Positions 13,049 through 23,616 of a stretch of 64,000 bases of DNA are shown here, piece after piece. The notes under the pieces are model-generated. The model was not told where the DNA came from, made no database searches, and saw only the letters and a list, made by a program, of their open reading frames with translations. Made by a program: the position numbers and the translations under genes. Position 1 is the stretch's first letter; each line of letters opens with the position of its first letter. This DNA comes from Neckera pumila (Eukaryota; Streptophyta; Bryopsida; Hypnales; Neckeraceae): positions 3,660,501 to 3,724,500 of the forward strand of contig OZ018412.1 in the NCBI GenBank assembly GCA_963969595.1, in the 5' to 3' direction.

Positions 13049-14523
13049 CCCTTCACTGTCAACTATTTGAATAAAACTTTTAGCATTCAAGAGATTTTAT
13101 ATCTAAAATTTCCATGACAAAAAATCAGCTCCACTGAAATCCTACATATTGTGGAGATATCTATTGGAAGCTATAAAGGCAAAATTGAATGAAAACTAAA
13201 AGAAGAATACAATCTATTGGAGAATTAAAACTATAGAAAACTACAAATCTACAAGAGGATAAGAATTTGAGCCAGTGAGAATTTGAAAACAAGTTTCACA
13301 TTCATCAATCCAAACACCAATGAAATATGCAAGAATCCGTGGATATAGAAGAGCATCAAATTCCTATATAAATGGTTGATATGGAAAACTCTAAATTGCT
13401 AAACTTTGTCTACAAAGAATTTCATACTTATCTTAAGAGAAAAAAAGAGAACTGAGGCAAATGTTACATCCCATTTTTATGAGGTAAGGTTTATGAAATA
13501 AATGAAAGTGTGATGGTACTATAAAGTGAAAACTAACAATTGTAAAAACTAAAACAACTACATTTGACCCATGACCTCTTAAATAGTGTTTGTTGGAAAA
13601 GATTTATTTCTATTTGTGTCTTAAATTTTTTTTCAAGATATTTGATAAATTTTATCTTGAAGAAGAAATGGAGCTTGATAAAACCCATAAGGTTTTAATA
13701 TCAAGATTGCTTGGTTAGTCATTTGAAAATCTAAGAAAAATACCAGAAAATCAAGAAAATGCTAAAAACTAAAAAAAAGATCGACTAAGAGAATGAATGA
13801 TATGGAAATCAAAACTAAAGACATGCAAAAGCATCTAAAATGAGTTTGACGAAAATGGCAAGACTAATGTCTGCAATAGTATAGCTACCTCATGAACAGA
13901 GCTAGCAAGGCCTATAGCCTTTCATAATAAGCACACTTCTAATTAACAAATGAACAAGCAATAAGAAGATGAAATACTAATCAATTGATCATAGACAATG
14001 AAAATAGTTTATTGCACATATATGAGAATAAATTCAATGTGGCATTTCAAAAAAACTAGTAGCATAAAACACACAAAAAGCACAAACTAATTTTGACGTC
14101 ATAGAACAATTAAACATACCCTCTAATAATTTTAAAATGAAATTCATCACATGGATGAGAAGTCAATTACAGTTTATTGTATTCTATTATGTATAGAAAC
14201 AACTTTCCAAAAAAAAACTAATTTAATAAACTAGAAGACATGTCAAGATGAGTTATAACCTTTTTGCAATTGTCCACTTGATTCCATAAAGAAAAAAAGT
14301 TTAGTAATAAGAACCATCACCAAAATTTATTTGGTTGCTTTTAAAACAAAGTCTTTGTATTGCACATATCATATAGACTTTTTTTTTTTAAGACAAAATC
14401 ACTTGTCATCTCTTCATAATGTTTTTATATATTTAAAAAAATTATAAATTTTTTAAGACAAAATGAAGAAAATACAAATATTAAATAAAATATATGCATA
14501 AGAGATTTGAAAATGTCACCAAA
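13049..14523. other. No gene seen
   Basis: AT-rich, short frames only, no recognisable element ends between the TIR element and TTAA copy 3. Confidence 0.45.
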
Positions 14524-15108
14524 TTAACCCCTAAAGTCCCAAGGCCATTTTTCTATCAAAAATCACTCAAAATTGCTACTTTTGTTGCGTTCATCCAAGA
14601 AGTCAGAAAAAGTTTTTTTTTTAGAATCTAACCACAGGATCTTATACTACACTTTTCTTAGATCATGTCGTAAAAATTTTGTGATGTTTGACTATATGGA
14701 TTGAAAGATATCAGCATTCAAAGTGAAAGAAAAAGATTTTTTCAATAAGATGCTTTGATTGCCCGCAAAAGAAGAAACTCTATAACTTTCACATCACTAA
14801 TCCAAATGGAATGAATCAAAGCTTCTTATTTAGACAAAAATACAATTTATTAGAAAAAAATAACTAAAAAATTTATTTCAAATTTTTGTGGGTTTTTTTT
14901 GCTACCCAATCTCCCCCGTTTTGAGGTTATTGTAGCATAATTTTTGCTCTTGGGCACCAATTGAAATAAAAATTTTATTCTCAAAAAGCTAATAAGTTTT
15001 TCTATCTTATGGAAAAGTTTCAGAAAGTTTCACCAAAAATTGAGCTCATAGGAACCTGCCCAAAATCCATTTTGTCCCCCATAGGGACAATGGGACTTTA
15101 GGGGTTAA
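14524..15108 (+). mobile_element. TTAA-flanked TIR element, copy 3
   Basis: Left end TTAA|CCCCTAAAGTCCC, right end GGGACTTTAGGGG|TTAA, 585 bp, the most compact intact copy. Just inside the right end is a subterminal hairpin, CCATTTTGTCCCCC then GGGACAATGG. Bases beyond the TTAA sites (ACCAAA and AAGAGA) are not duplicated, consistent with TTAA being the whole target duplication. Confidence 0.8.
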
Positions 15109-15366
15109 AAGAGAATGCTATCAAAGAATCTGAAAATTTTACCAAAAAAATACTTCATCTAAATATCAAGTAGAACAACGTGGAATAAAACAATTTTTTC
15201 TATTATTTTATACTGAGAACACAAGTTTTGACTCTCAATATCAAACTACTGTAAAATATTTGAATTTAGAAGATTTTTTAAAGTTTTTTTAATCAAAACA
15301 CAAAACTAAACATGGAAATCTATATTCTCAAAGTGCTGATTATTTGTGTACATAAAATTGACCACA

Positions 15367-16365
15367 TGTCGTGATTGATAATTCTCAAAATCTCAGATCG
15401 TAGATTCTTGTCGATGCTCCTCTCGAAACCACTCAGATTCCTATCAACTGCCAAACGATGATAAGGTTGCCCAAGTTCCAAGCACCGCTTGAACTTCACT
15501 CAAGTTTATTTGGATTTCGATGATTATATCAACCTGACTATATCACCTTAGGAATATCAAGTCAACTCAGATTCCAATTGGCTCAGATCAAGATCACTCA
15601 ATTTAAAGTAGAAGCACCAGTAGTCAATTGTTTAAGCAGTTTTGGAGCAAATTATGCATAGTATGAGGTGGAAATTTTTCCCATGTACGAAGATAGGAAA
15701 TATGGGGATTGCAAAATTTTCAAAATTTTATTCCCAACATTGAAATTACTGTGAATTTTTAGGAGCCAAAATGTGCACTTCAATAGTAGCCAATATCTAG
15801 AGTCTTCCAATTCCAATCGTTCAAGAATGCTCATTACTTCAAGACATGTTTCATAACCATATTAGTACCAACCTTGAAAGGACAAAAAAAATACACTCCA
15901 CGCCTAATTTCCAACCTAAGGTTGGAAATTAGTAGCGCATTCTACAGGTTGGGTATTGGATAAGTGGGCATGGTTGACAATTGGCGCTTCTACCTTTACA
16001 ATCCAACCTATGCAGTTTGAGACGTGAGGTTTGGTACCGGTTCCAACTGACGTTCTATTATAGCCACTTGGGATTCTTGGCTCACTTAGCACAATCAATG
16101 AGGCAACACCAAATTGGACTAGATTTCCGGAGACAAATCAGAGATGATGTCAAGCTTCAATATTAAACAAACACAATCTCGTAATTCAAGGATATAGGGT
16201 CATGCAACTTACAACAAAGCTTCAAATATTATATTGCAAACTAACGCATGAGGGACAAATTCCTTCATGGGGTTTTAATAGCAAAGCCAAGCAATTGGTT
16301 TATCATAACCTCCCAAATAGCTTGTTGCGTTACAAAGCCCAGCTGTTACAATATAATTTGTAACA
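15367..16365 (-). repeat. 3' LTR of the gypsy element (with a MITE inserted)
   Basis: It aligns with the 5' LTR over both flanks. For example, GATGCTCCTCTC near 15,413 matches 31,425, and CTTACAACAAAGCTTCAAAT near 16,208 matches 31,826. It carries a 390-bp MITE not present in the other LTR. Without it the LTR is about 606 bp, close to the roughly 602 bp of the cleaned 5' LTR. Confidence 0.88.
15606..15995. mobile_element. 390-bp MITE inside the 3' LTR, TSD TTA
   Basis: Ends are AAGTAGAAGCACCA and AGGTAGAAGCGCCA (read inward), flanked by TTA at 15,603-15,605 and 15,996-15,998. The sister LTR reads CAATTTACAATCC with no insert (about 31,611-31,623), so the empty site is present in the window. 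A TTA duplication is typical of PIF/Harbinger-type MITEs. A perfect 29-bp palindrome centred near 15,918 lies within it. Confidence 0.8.
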
Positions 16366-16383
16366 TTATCCCCACCCCCTTTT
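16366..16383 (-). other. Polypurine tract of the gypsy element
   Basis: On the minus strand AAAAGGGGGTGGGGATAA immediately precedes the LTR start TGTTACA, the expected position for plus-strand priming. Confidence 0.75.
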
Positions 16384-17068
16384 CAGTATTAGTTCCCTCA
16401 GTGATGCAATCCTATGGCGTTGAGGTGATGTTGATGAAATTCTCTGACCGCTTCTGGTGCGTTTTCCAAGTTTGCAGCCGGCTTTACAGTTTCCAAGTCC
16501 AATACTTCATGAGCTTCCCATTCAATGTTGCCTTTTGGAGTAATAACTGGTGGGGGGTGTTTGGCATCGGCCTACAATGGTGTCTTGGCGATACTTTTTG
16601 AGAAGAGAGATGTGGAAAATGCCATGAGTAGGAATGTATTTGGAAGCTTCAGTAGTGTACCAACTTTGTAGAGTTTAGATATCACTTGGAAAGGCCCCAA
16701 GAATTTGGAGGCTAATTTCTAAGATGGCTTGGTTGTTGCAATATTTTCGTGCCACTAAAGGACCTTATCCCCAATTTAAAACGTTGGCTGTTATGTCACT
16801 CCGCGATTGTAATTTTACTTAGCTTGTTCGCCGACAATCTTAATCATTGTCTTTACTTCTTCATGAATTTGTTGCAAATTTTGAATTAAATCCTCTACTG
16901 CTAGAACAGTTGACGCCGTTGGTGTAGTACAAGATAATGCCGGGTGATATCCATAAGTTGTGTAAAAAGGAGAGAACCTTGTATGTACTATGGCACTATG
17001 GCAGGCGTTACTATAGACAAACTGAGCAATAAGAAGGAGGTCAGCCCAATCATCTTGGCGTTATCGTG
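16384..17068 (-). pseudogene. Gypsy integrase C-terminus and chromodomain-like tail
   Basis: Across frames the minus strand gives RQDDWADLLLIAQFVYSNA (usually DDWAELLPLAEFAYNSA), then a conserved basic block with GIFHISLLKRYRQD-like residues, then QTPP and an EVLDLE-like stretch typical of the chromodomain end of gypsy integrases. It ends just before the polypurine tract. A stop lies within the first codons and several frameshifts follow. Upstream it is cut by the insert at 17,069. Confidence 0.75.
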
Positions 17069-17179
17069 ATGTAAATATGTATACTATATAAAACGTGTAC
17101 TAATTTTGTATTTTGGAGAGATTCTAGAATCTGGAGGACATGCTTCAAGGTGACGCTTTCAATGGCTTCAAGATGACGC

Positions 17180-17749
17180 TTGTTACCAATGAAGCTATTA
17201 AAAAGACGGAAGCCTTGGACAAATTTCACCAGTTTGAAATATTTCTTCAGTTTAATAGAAGTTGTGTTTGGATTGAAGTTCGGCTCTAAAATGTCGAATT
17301 GGAGGGTTTTTATGGAGTCGCAAGATACAGAGTCTCAACCAGAGGCTGAACTAGAGCTTTCTTTGTCACAATTGCCGATTCAACCATCTCAGCCAGAGGT
17401 TTCCACACCATTGCCAATCCATTTGCAGGATGAGGTTGGACCTTCTCGTCCGCTGAAGAAACCTTGTGTGGAACTACGTTGGCATGGTAATCTCCAAAGA
17501 GATGCTCGTGCTTTGGTGATTTTGCTTCAAGTTGGATGTGTTGAATCAGGCACCCAAGAAGTGACATTCGAAGAGAGTTTTGAGGGTTTAAACGATGATC
17601 AATACTATTGTATGGTTAGGCCAATTAAGGGGAGTCGTGGCCATCAACGTTGGTTAGAAGGTCCGATTAATCCTTTGACAAAGGCCGAGCGTGCAGATTA
17701 CGTCGCAAACACCGTCAAGCACATCCTCAAGTTCTTGAAGATGGAATAG
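17180..17749 (+). CDS. Unidentified 189-codon frame in the insertion
   Basis: A single uninterrupted frame, the longest in the first 48 kb apart from retroelement pieces. The first 40 residues look incidental. From about residue 45 the composition is protein-like: an acidic/Gln/Pro-rich stretch (ESQDTESQPEAELELS, SQPEVSTPLP), then a C-terminal block with ELRWHGNLQRDARALVILL, EEVTFEESFEGL-like residues, RGHQRWLEGPINPLTKAERA and HILKFLKME. I recognise no family. It may be a protein of the inserted element or a captured fragment. A methionine at residue 38 (17,291) is an alternative start. No promoter can be argued. Confidence 0.3.
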   Translation: MLPMKLLKRRKPWTNFTSLKYFFSLIEVVFGLKFGSKMSNWRVFMESQDTESQPEAELELSLSQLPIQPSQPEVSTPLPIHLQDEVGPSRPLKKPCVELRWHGNLQRDARALVILLQVGCVESGTQEVTFEESFEGLNDDQYYCMVRPIKGSRGHQRWLEGPINPLTKAERADYVANTVKHILKFLKME

Positions 17750-18429
17750 GACTCATCTTCGACTTCAGTTTTTACCTCCAATTGATTTTAGTGAAAGTTT
17801 CATTATTAGTTATAGTTTTTTATACTCTATTTGGATGTTATGAATTGAAAATTAGGGACTTAGAAGTTGTTTGCCTTTTTAATTTTGACCTTTAAGGTTC
17901 ATTGGCCTTGGAGGGGGTGAAAAGAAACTTATCTTAAGATGTTTTTCTTGAGCCAATGGTATTTGGAGACCCATGTGATGTATGCATGGGCTGATTCCAC
18001 ATACCTTAGGGGTCTAGAGGCTTGGTAGGCATCTTCTTCTTCCCCTTTAGTCGGGTTTTGAGGAGTAAAGTTGTTGTTGTTTTGGAAGTGAGGAAGAGTT
18101 GGATTTGAAAGACCGAAAGTTGAAACGGTCATATCTTTGTGAGTATGAAAGTTTTTTGAATGAAATTTGGAGGAGTTGTTCTTTGTAAAATTGCCTTTCT
18201 AAAATGAGTTGGCACGTTTGATTTGAGTTTGTATTGAGAAAGTTATGGGAGTTCAAAGGTGACGGAGTTTGTGGTTACTCAATAAAAACAACTGAAACTT
18301 TCGAGGCTCATAACTCTTGTTCAAGTATACATCTTTGAGTGAAATTTGGAGAGAAGGCAGCTCATGATGTTAGCTTTTTATGAATCTATTACACTTAGGA
18401 TAGGAAGAAGTTATGATGTGCTAAAAGAA

Positions 18430-18770
18430 GAGGGGTCTGCTGCCTTTCAAAAGAGAAGGCCGAGATTTTGCTTGTCCATATTTTTTGGACAGTGTCTTAG
18501 ATCAATTTAAGATTTGAGAGGAAGTTAGTTTGCAAGTTTAGCTCTCCAAAAAGCCATCACACTTGAGGTTTGAATAGGAACTGAAGGAGATATAGGATTT
18601 GGAGATAGGAGAGGTTTGCTGCCTTTCAAAAGAGAAGGTCGAGGCTTTGATTGTCTATATCTTTTGGACAGTATCTTACTTCAACTTGAAATTTTAAGAG
18701 GTGTTAGATTACTACACCAGCTTTCCAAATTGCTACTGCACTTAGTATTTAGAGCTTGGAGTCATTTTTG
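18430..18770. repeat. Direct duplication of about 179 bp
   Basis: The block starting GCTGCCTTTCAAAAGAGAAG at 18,439 recurs at 18,618, followed in both by GATTTTG/GGCTTTG, TTTTTTGGACAGT and a similar tail. Confidence 0.65.
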
Positions 18771-19259
18771 GCAGTAGATCAAAGAATGCAGCTAGATTAG
18801 AGTTTGGTTGTGGAAGTTTCATTCAACTTTTCTTGAAGATTCCAAGTTTGAAGACATGAAGACATGAAGATTCGTGTGTTGTGGCTTGTGGCTTGTTATT
18901 CCTAGCCGGCTTTGGAGGCTCGTTGTCATTTTTTTGTTCCTAGCCAGTTTGGGAGGCTCGTTGTTTTTAATTCTGCTTTGTAAACTTTGTTGCGGACTAT
19001 GCGGTAACTCAGGATTAGTCCCATTTTGTGTTTGTAGCAATGAAGTGAGATTGATCACCCACATGGTCGATCTTATATATTATTCCCATTGGTGAAGCTC
19101 GCTTGCTGGTCACCATGGGTTTGAAGTTTAGGAGCCCATCATCCGGACGGCATCTTGTGTTATGTTGTCCCGTTTTACCTGTCCGAGGCCGTGGATTCTT
19201 ATCACACACCTTTATCCTGATCCTTATAGAGCCACTACAGGATAGGCCAACAGGGAGGA

Positions 19260-19450
19260 GATTGAAGATTGAAGATTGAAGACCGAAGACTGAAGACTGA
19301 AGATAGAAGATTGAAGATTGAAGACCGAAGACTGAAGACTGAAGATAGAAGATTGAAGATTGAAGACCGAAGACTGAAGACTGAAGATAGAAGATTGAAG
19401 ATTGAAGACCGAAGACTGAAGACTGAAGATAGAAGATTGAAGATTTGAAG
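19260..19450. repeat. Minisatellite: heptads in a 42-bp higher-order repeat
   Basis: The basic unit is GATTGAA with variants GACCGAA, GACTGAA and GATAGAA. They are ordered as a six-heptad, 42-bp block (two GATTGAA, GACCGAA, two GACTGAA, GATAGAA) repeated four times almost without change. Because 42 is divisible by 3, the minus strand is open across it (LQSSVFN/LQSSIFS periodicity), which is not evidence of a gene. Confidence 0.9.
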
Positions 19451-19538
19451 ATTTGATTGAACTCATAGCAGACTATTCCAAGTCGCAGCCAGAATTCTCA
19501 TGATTTTCCAAACAAAACTCTCTCAACTCGACAGCGTG

Positions 19539-21042
19539 TTGTAGTAAACATTCTTAAAATTGTTTCAATATCTGATTTACCCGCTCGGTCTACCCATCTA
19601 CCTTAGGATGAAATGCCGTTGTCAAAGACGGTCAAATTCAAAAAAGATCGTATAATCAACTCATGAATTTTGATACAAACACAGACCTGCGATTTGATAT
19701 CACTTTTGTCAAGTAATCCGTGATGCTTCCACACATGGTATAAGTATAGTGAGGCCATACTATTAGAATCAATTGTTTTGTTTGTTGAAATAAAACGCAC
19801 CAATTTTGTGTTCTTGTCCACTACGACCATGATTGTGTTGTATCCCTAGCTATCAAATGGTAGTTTGACGATGAAGTCATTGGAAATATGTTTCTATGGT
19901 GCTTCTGCAGCTAAAATTGATTGCAATAACCTATACTTTGAGTGATGCGTGGATTTTGACTGTTGGCAAAGATTGCATCCATCAACATAGCAATGGACGT
20001 ACTGACAGAGGATGGGTCAACAAAAAATTCTTGTTACCAACTCCAAAGTTTGCCCGTTTTCCTTGGTGTTATGTAGTTGGAGCATCATGTTGCGATTGTA
20101 AAATTTGTCTCCAAAGCTCTTCATCATCCGGTACATAGATCAAATCATAAAAACAAAGAATTCCATCATGAAAAATATATCCTTGTAGTCGGCGATGAAT
20201 GTCCGCAATTTGTATTGTTTTTGAAAAATGCCATTATTCGTTCTAACGTACTGTCTTCCCTTGTAGATCTCTTTAGGCGTTCCAAAATTTGTGCATTGGT
20301 CCAAACCGGTCCGCATGACTTGAGTGCCGCTAATCGTAAAAGTGGTCGTTTTTCCTTGTTTTCCCTTCTATAAGGGTGATTGCAAGAAACATCTACCAAT
20401 TTTGTTGCGTTTTGATTTTGGAACGCTATAGTTTTGAATTATAGGTCCAATGCCCAAAACAAAAAATTTGTTACTAGATATTTTGGTGAAATTTGTATTC
20501 CTTATTTTTTAAATTTAAAAAAAATCATTATAAATTTAAAAGTCAATTTTGTTCATTTGTCAGACTTTGATGTTTAGGGGTTTTTTAAACTACTGAGCAG
20601 TGTAAATTAGTAATTTTCAGCTAAAATTGCTATGGTATATTTTTGTTGTAGTTAGACATGTCTGTACCAAAGGGCATCTAAAAATACCCTCTATATTTGT
20701 ACAAATAGGCCTCCCTTGCGCGCGCTTTTCTAAACATTAGAGATGGTTTTGACTAATCTTTTTGGTCAAATCTCATTACCAAGAAGTCCTTCCAAATGGC
20801 CAATTTTTAGTTTCTTTAAAAATTATTTTTTCTATTTTCTACAAATTAAAACGTCAAAGTATGTATTTTTTGACTATGGATTTAGTTGCTTTGTGCTAAA
20901 AAAATACTCTAGGTTTTTGTGATTGGATATTATGCAAATTGAGTGCGGAGATCCTTTCAAGTAGACTCGCCAATCTTGGAAGGCCAAAATTACGCTTAAG
21001 AGATTTTTGTTAGAAATATCATAGTTTTGTTCCTCCAAGGAC
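19539..21042 (-). pseudogene. Gypsy RNase H C-terminal half, linker and integrase zinc finger/core
   Basis: On the minus strand from 21,036 down: LEEQNYDISNKNLLSVILAF, then WRVYLKGSPH and SNHKNLEYFFSTKQLN (RNase H); LLRLAALKSCGPVWTNAQIL and RSTREDSTLERIMAFF (linker); a frameshifted HHCC zinc-finger region with LSVRP and CNLCQQSK; DFIVKLPFDS, MVVVDKNTKLVRFI and FHPKVDG followed by TERVNQILKQF (integrase core). Several stops (for example in place of Q after VDG). It is continuous with 25,540 upstream once the insert at 21,043 is removed. Confidence 0.85.
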
Positions 21043-21722
21043 CTCGGGGGGTGCAGTTCTTGAAAAAAATATGGATAGGTGTGAACACCAACTTATTATT
21101 TTGCACCATATCATTATGTAATTTTCTAATGTGGGTCATTAAAAGAGGGGCATACATTAATTATAATTTCCAACCGCAATGAATATATCATATGCTACAT
21201 TAGTTAAATTTCTTGGAACTACTCAGAATTTGACAGTAGGACGTCTTGATATTCATATGTAATTCCATGAAGTTAAAAAAACTTGGAATAGATGCCAATA
21301 GTATTTGTAATTGAAGGCAAACTTAGGCTAAAATATTTCATAAAGTCTTCCCCTTCATATAAAAACACTATTGGGAAACTTTGGCAAATTTCAAGAAATC
21401 TGACCTCCCCCAATTTTGATTTTGTCATAAAATGGACGGCTTATGAGCCTCAAACATCCAATTTTGAGAACAAAAATATGCAGGGTGGACCACAATCTTC
21501 AGTAGACATTGCAATTATGGAATTTCACACAAACATTTGGAAGTTCTAGCCAATGAACTCAGACACGCATGGTGGAATCATATGCATACAAACATGCATT
21601 GTCGAAGAAAGACCAACACAACCATGCATTGAATTACCATGGAAGCATGAGACAATATGTGCAAATACAAAATCAATAAAAAATAGTGAACACAATAACA
21701 CTTGGAGCGTACATAATACTAT

Positions 21723-23616
21723 CACTATAAGAAACCCGTGTTTTTTTTATTCCTAGATTCTGCGTGCTGATGTCGCGACTGGTGTCTTGAAATGTCTACA
21801 TAGACGTCCAAAAAATCGCGTTGCTCAAGATTCGGGTTTGACATCAGATTTGACATCGGACATCAGTATGCTAGGGGACCGGATGTCCAAAAAAAATGGG
21901 TCAACAGGGTCCTCAAAGACCACCATGTGGCTGCCACCTAAGCGCCACATGTGCACGGGCAGCCACGTAGGAAACTTTTTTATCCATTTTTGACCATGAG
22001 GTGGCATGTGACATGGCATCTAGCAAGGATGACGTGGCATGCCACATCAGCATATTTTTTTGTTGTCTAAGAATTTTCTTACTACCTTTGAAGATGTCAA
22101 CATAGACATTTATACGTTTTTTGAGACATCAACTCAAACTTCCAAACGTTTTCATAGACGTACTTTGAAACATCACCTTAGATGTCCAAATTTTTTGTGA
22201 CATCAATGTAAACATTTACTTTTCATCATGAATACCTCTGGCAATGTTTGCTATGATCTAAAAGAACAAAATGATGTCACATTAAACATTCATGGAATGG
22301 AATGGACTATTCAGCATGATGTTAATATGGACAGTCTCACATATCTCATATGATGTCCATCATGCATGTCATAATGTCCAATATAACATGTCATACGCAA
22401 TATACCATACATTATACATCATACATCATATACCATACATAATACGCCGTACAAAATACATCATAATTGGCAATTATGTCACATGGCTTCAAAAGCCACT
22501 TGATGTGAGTTTATGAAGGGAAAAAGACAAGCTCTTTATACAAGTGGAGTGGTAGAGGAGAAGACAAACTATATGGGACATTGAAAACACTAGATTTAAA
22601 TTTTGGAGGAGTAGCACACAGACGTCCATTAGGATGTTTTTTGCATGTCTCAAAGGCCGCTCTGAAGATGTCTCTATAGATGTTATACCAACTGTGACTA
22701 TATTTCTTAAAACATCTAGAAGTCTACAAAAATATATAAGAAAACATCTCAACATTTTATAAAATGTCTTTAGTGACATCTCTACGTCTACTTAGATATC
22801 TCCAATACAAGTGTAGAAAACGCAAAGATGGGCTCTTTATACAAGTGGAGTGGTAGAGGGTAAGACACACTATATAAGACATTGAAAACACTGGATTTAA
22901 ATTTTGGTAGAGCAGCATACAGACGTCCAATAGGATGCTTTTTGTATGTTTCAAAGGCCGCTTTAATGATGTCTCCATAGATGTTATACCGATTGTGATT
23001 ATGTTTCCTAAAACATCTAGAAGTCTACAAAAATGTCCAAGAAAAAATCTCAACGTTTTATAAAATGTCTCTAGTGACATCTCTACGTCTACTTAGACAT
23101 CTCCGAAATCAATGTAGAAAACGCAAAGAGACAGCCCTACTATACTAACATGGCATGCCACATCAGCATAATTTTATGCCACGTCAACTAATTTATACGT
23201 GGCGTGCCACGTCATATGCCATATCGTCTTATTTTCTTCAAAAACTGCTTGGAGGCTGCCCAATCCCTTTTTTTTAACCTTGGTCAGGCTTTTATCTAAG
23301 AAAAAAGTGATTTTCAAAAAATTACCCTCCTTGAAATTTTTCCCCCAAAGTTGACGTGGCCATCTATGTTTTTGCGGACGCCTTGTTAGACATCAGTGAG
23401 TCCTTAAAAATGTCATCAAAAATCTTGAAGTCCTTGGGAACACCAACTGATTCTGTTCAAATTTTCCGCAATCATCTGGAACATCCTTGGAAATTTACCC
23501 TAAACTGCAATCATCTTCTTTAACGTCTTGATGTCTCAGCGGACATAGTATGTTAGGCCTTGGACATCGCATGTTTTTGGACAGACATAATAAAAAAACA
23601 CGGGTTTCTTATAGTG
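21723..23616. mobile_element. 1.9-kb non-autonomous CACTA element, TSD TAT
   Basis: Terminal inverted repeats of about 28 bp start CACTATAAGAAACCCGTG and are flanked by TAT at 21,720-21,722 and 23,617-23,619. Subterminal regions are crowded with GACGTCC, GACATC and AGACGTC-type motifs in both orientations, as expected for CACTA transposase binding arrays. The ORFs inside are short, and two of them are alike only because of an internal 301-bp duplication. No TNPD-like transposase. It is nested in the 4.5-kb TIR insertion, which is nested in the gypsy element. Confidence 0.9.
22529..23128. repeat. Tandem duplication, period about 301 bp, inside the CACTA element
   Basis: GCTCTTTATACAAGTGGAGT occurs at 22,531 and 22,832. 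The copies then stay alignable to AATGTAGAAAACGCAAAGA, with many substitutions but few indels. Confidence 0.85.

Larger units (their letters stand above)
17069..19534. mobile_element. 2.5-kb insertion in gypsy integrase, flanked by CGTG
   Basis: Joining the gypsy sequence on both sides restores the integrase reading FTTTR-stop-RQDDW. The short duplication CGTG is at 17,065-17,068 and 19,535-19,538. The insert holds a 189-codon plus-strand frame, a pair of roughly 179-bp direct repeats (18,439 and 18,618) and a heptad minisatellite near its right end. It has no obvious LTR, TIR or poly(A). The element class is unresolved. Confidence 0.6.

Noticed and set aside
19260..19450. CRISPR-like array
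   Set aside because: Repeats are contiguous heptads with no unique spacers, in a eukaryotic context.
19224..19466. Minus-strand 80-codon frame with LQSS repeats
   Set aside because: Translation of the 42-bp minisatellite, not a gene.
20377..20395. GTGATTGCAAGAAAC matching the end of the element at 11,898
   Set aside because: It lies in gypsy coding sequence with no inverted partner; probably chance.
22489..23080. Two similar minus-strand frames suggesting a duplicated gene
   Set aside because: They are the two halves of a 301-bp tandem duplication inside a non-coding CACTA element; each runs through repeat DNA with no domain.
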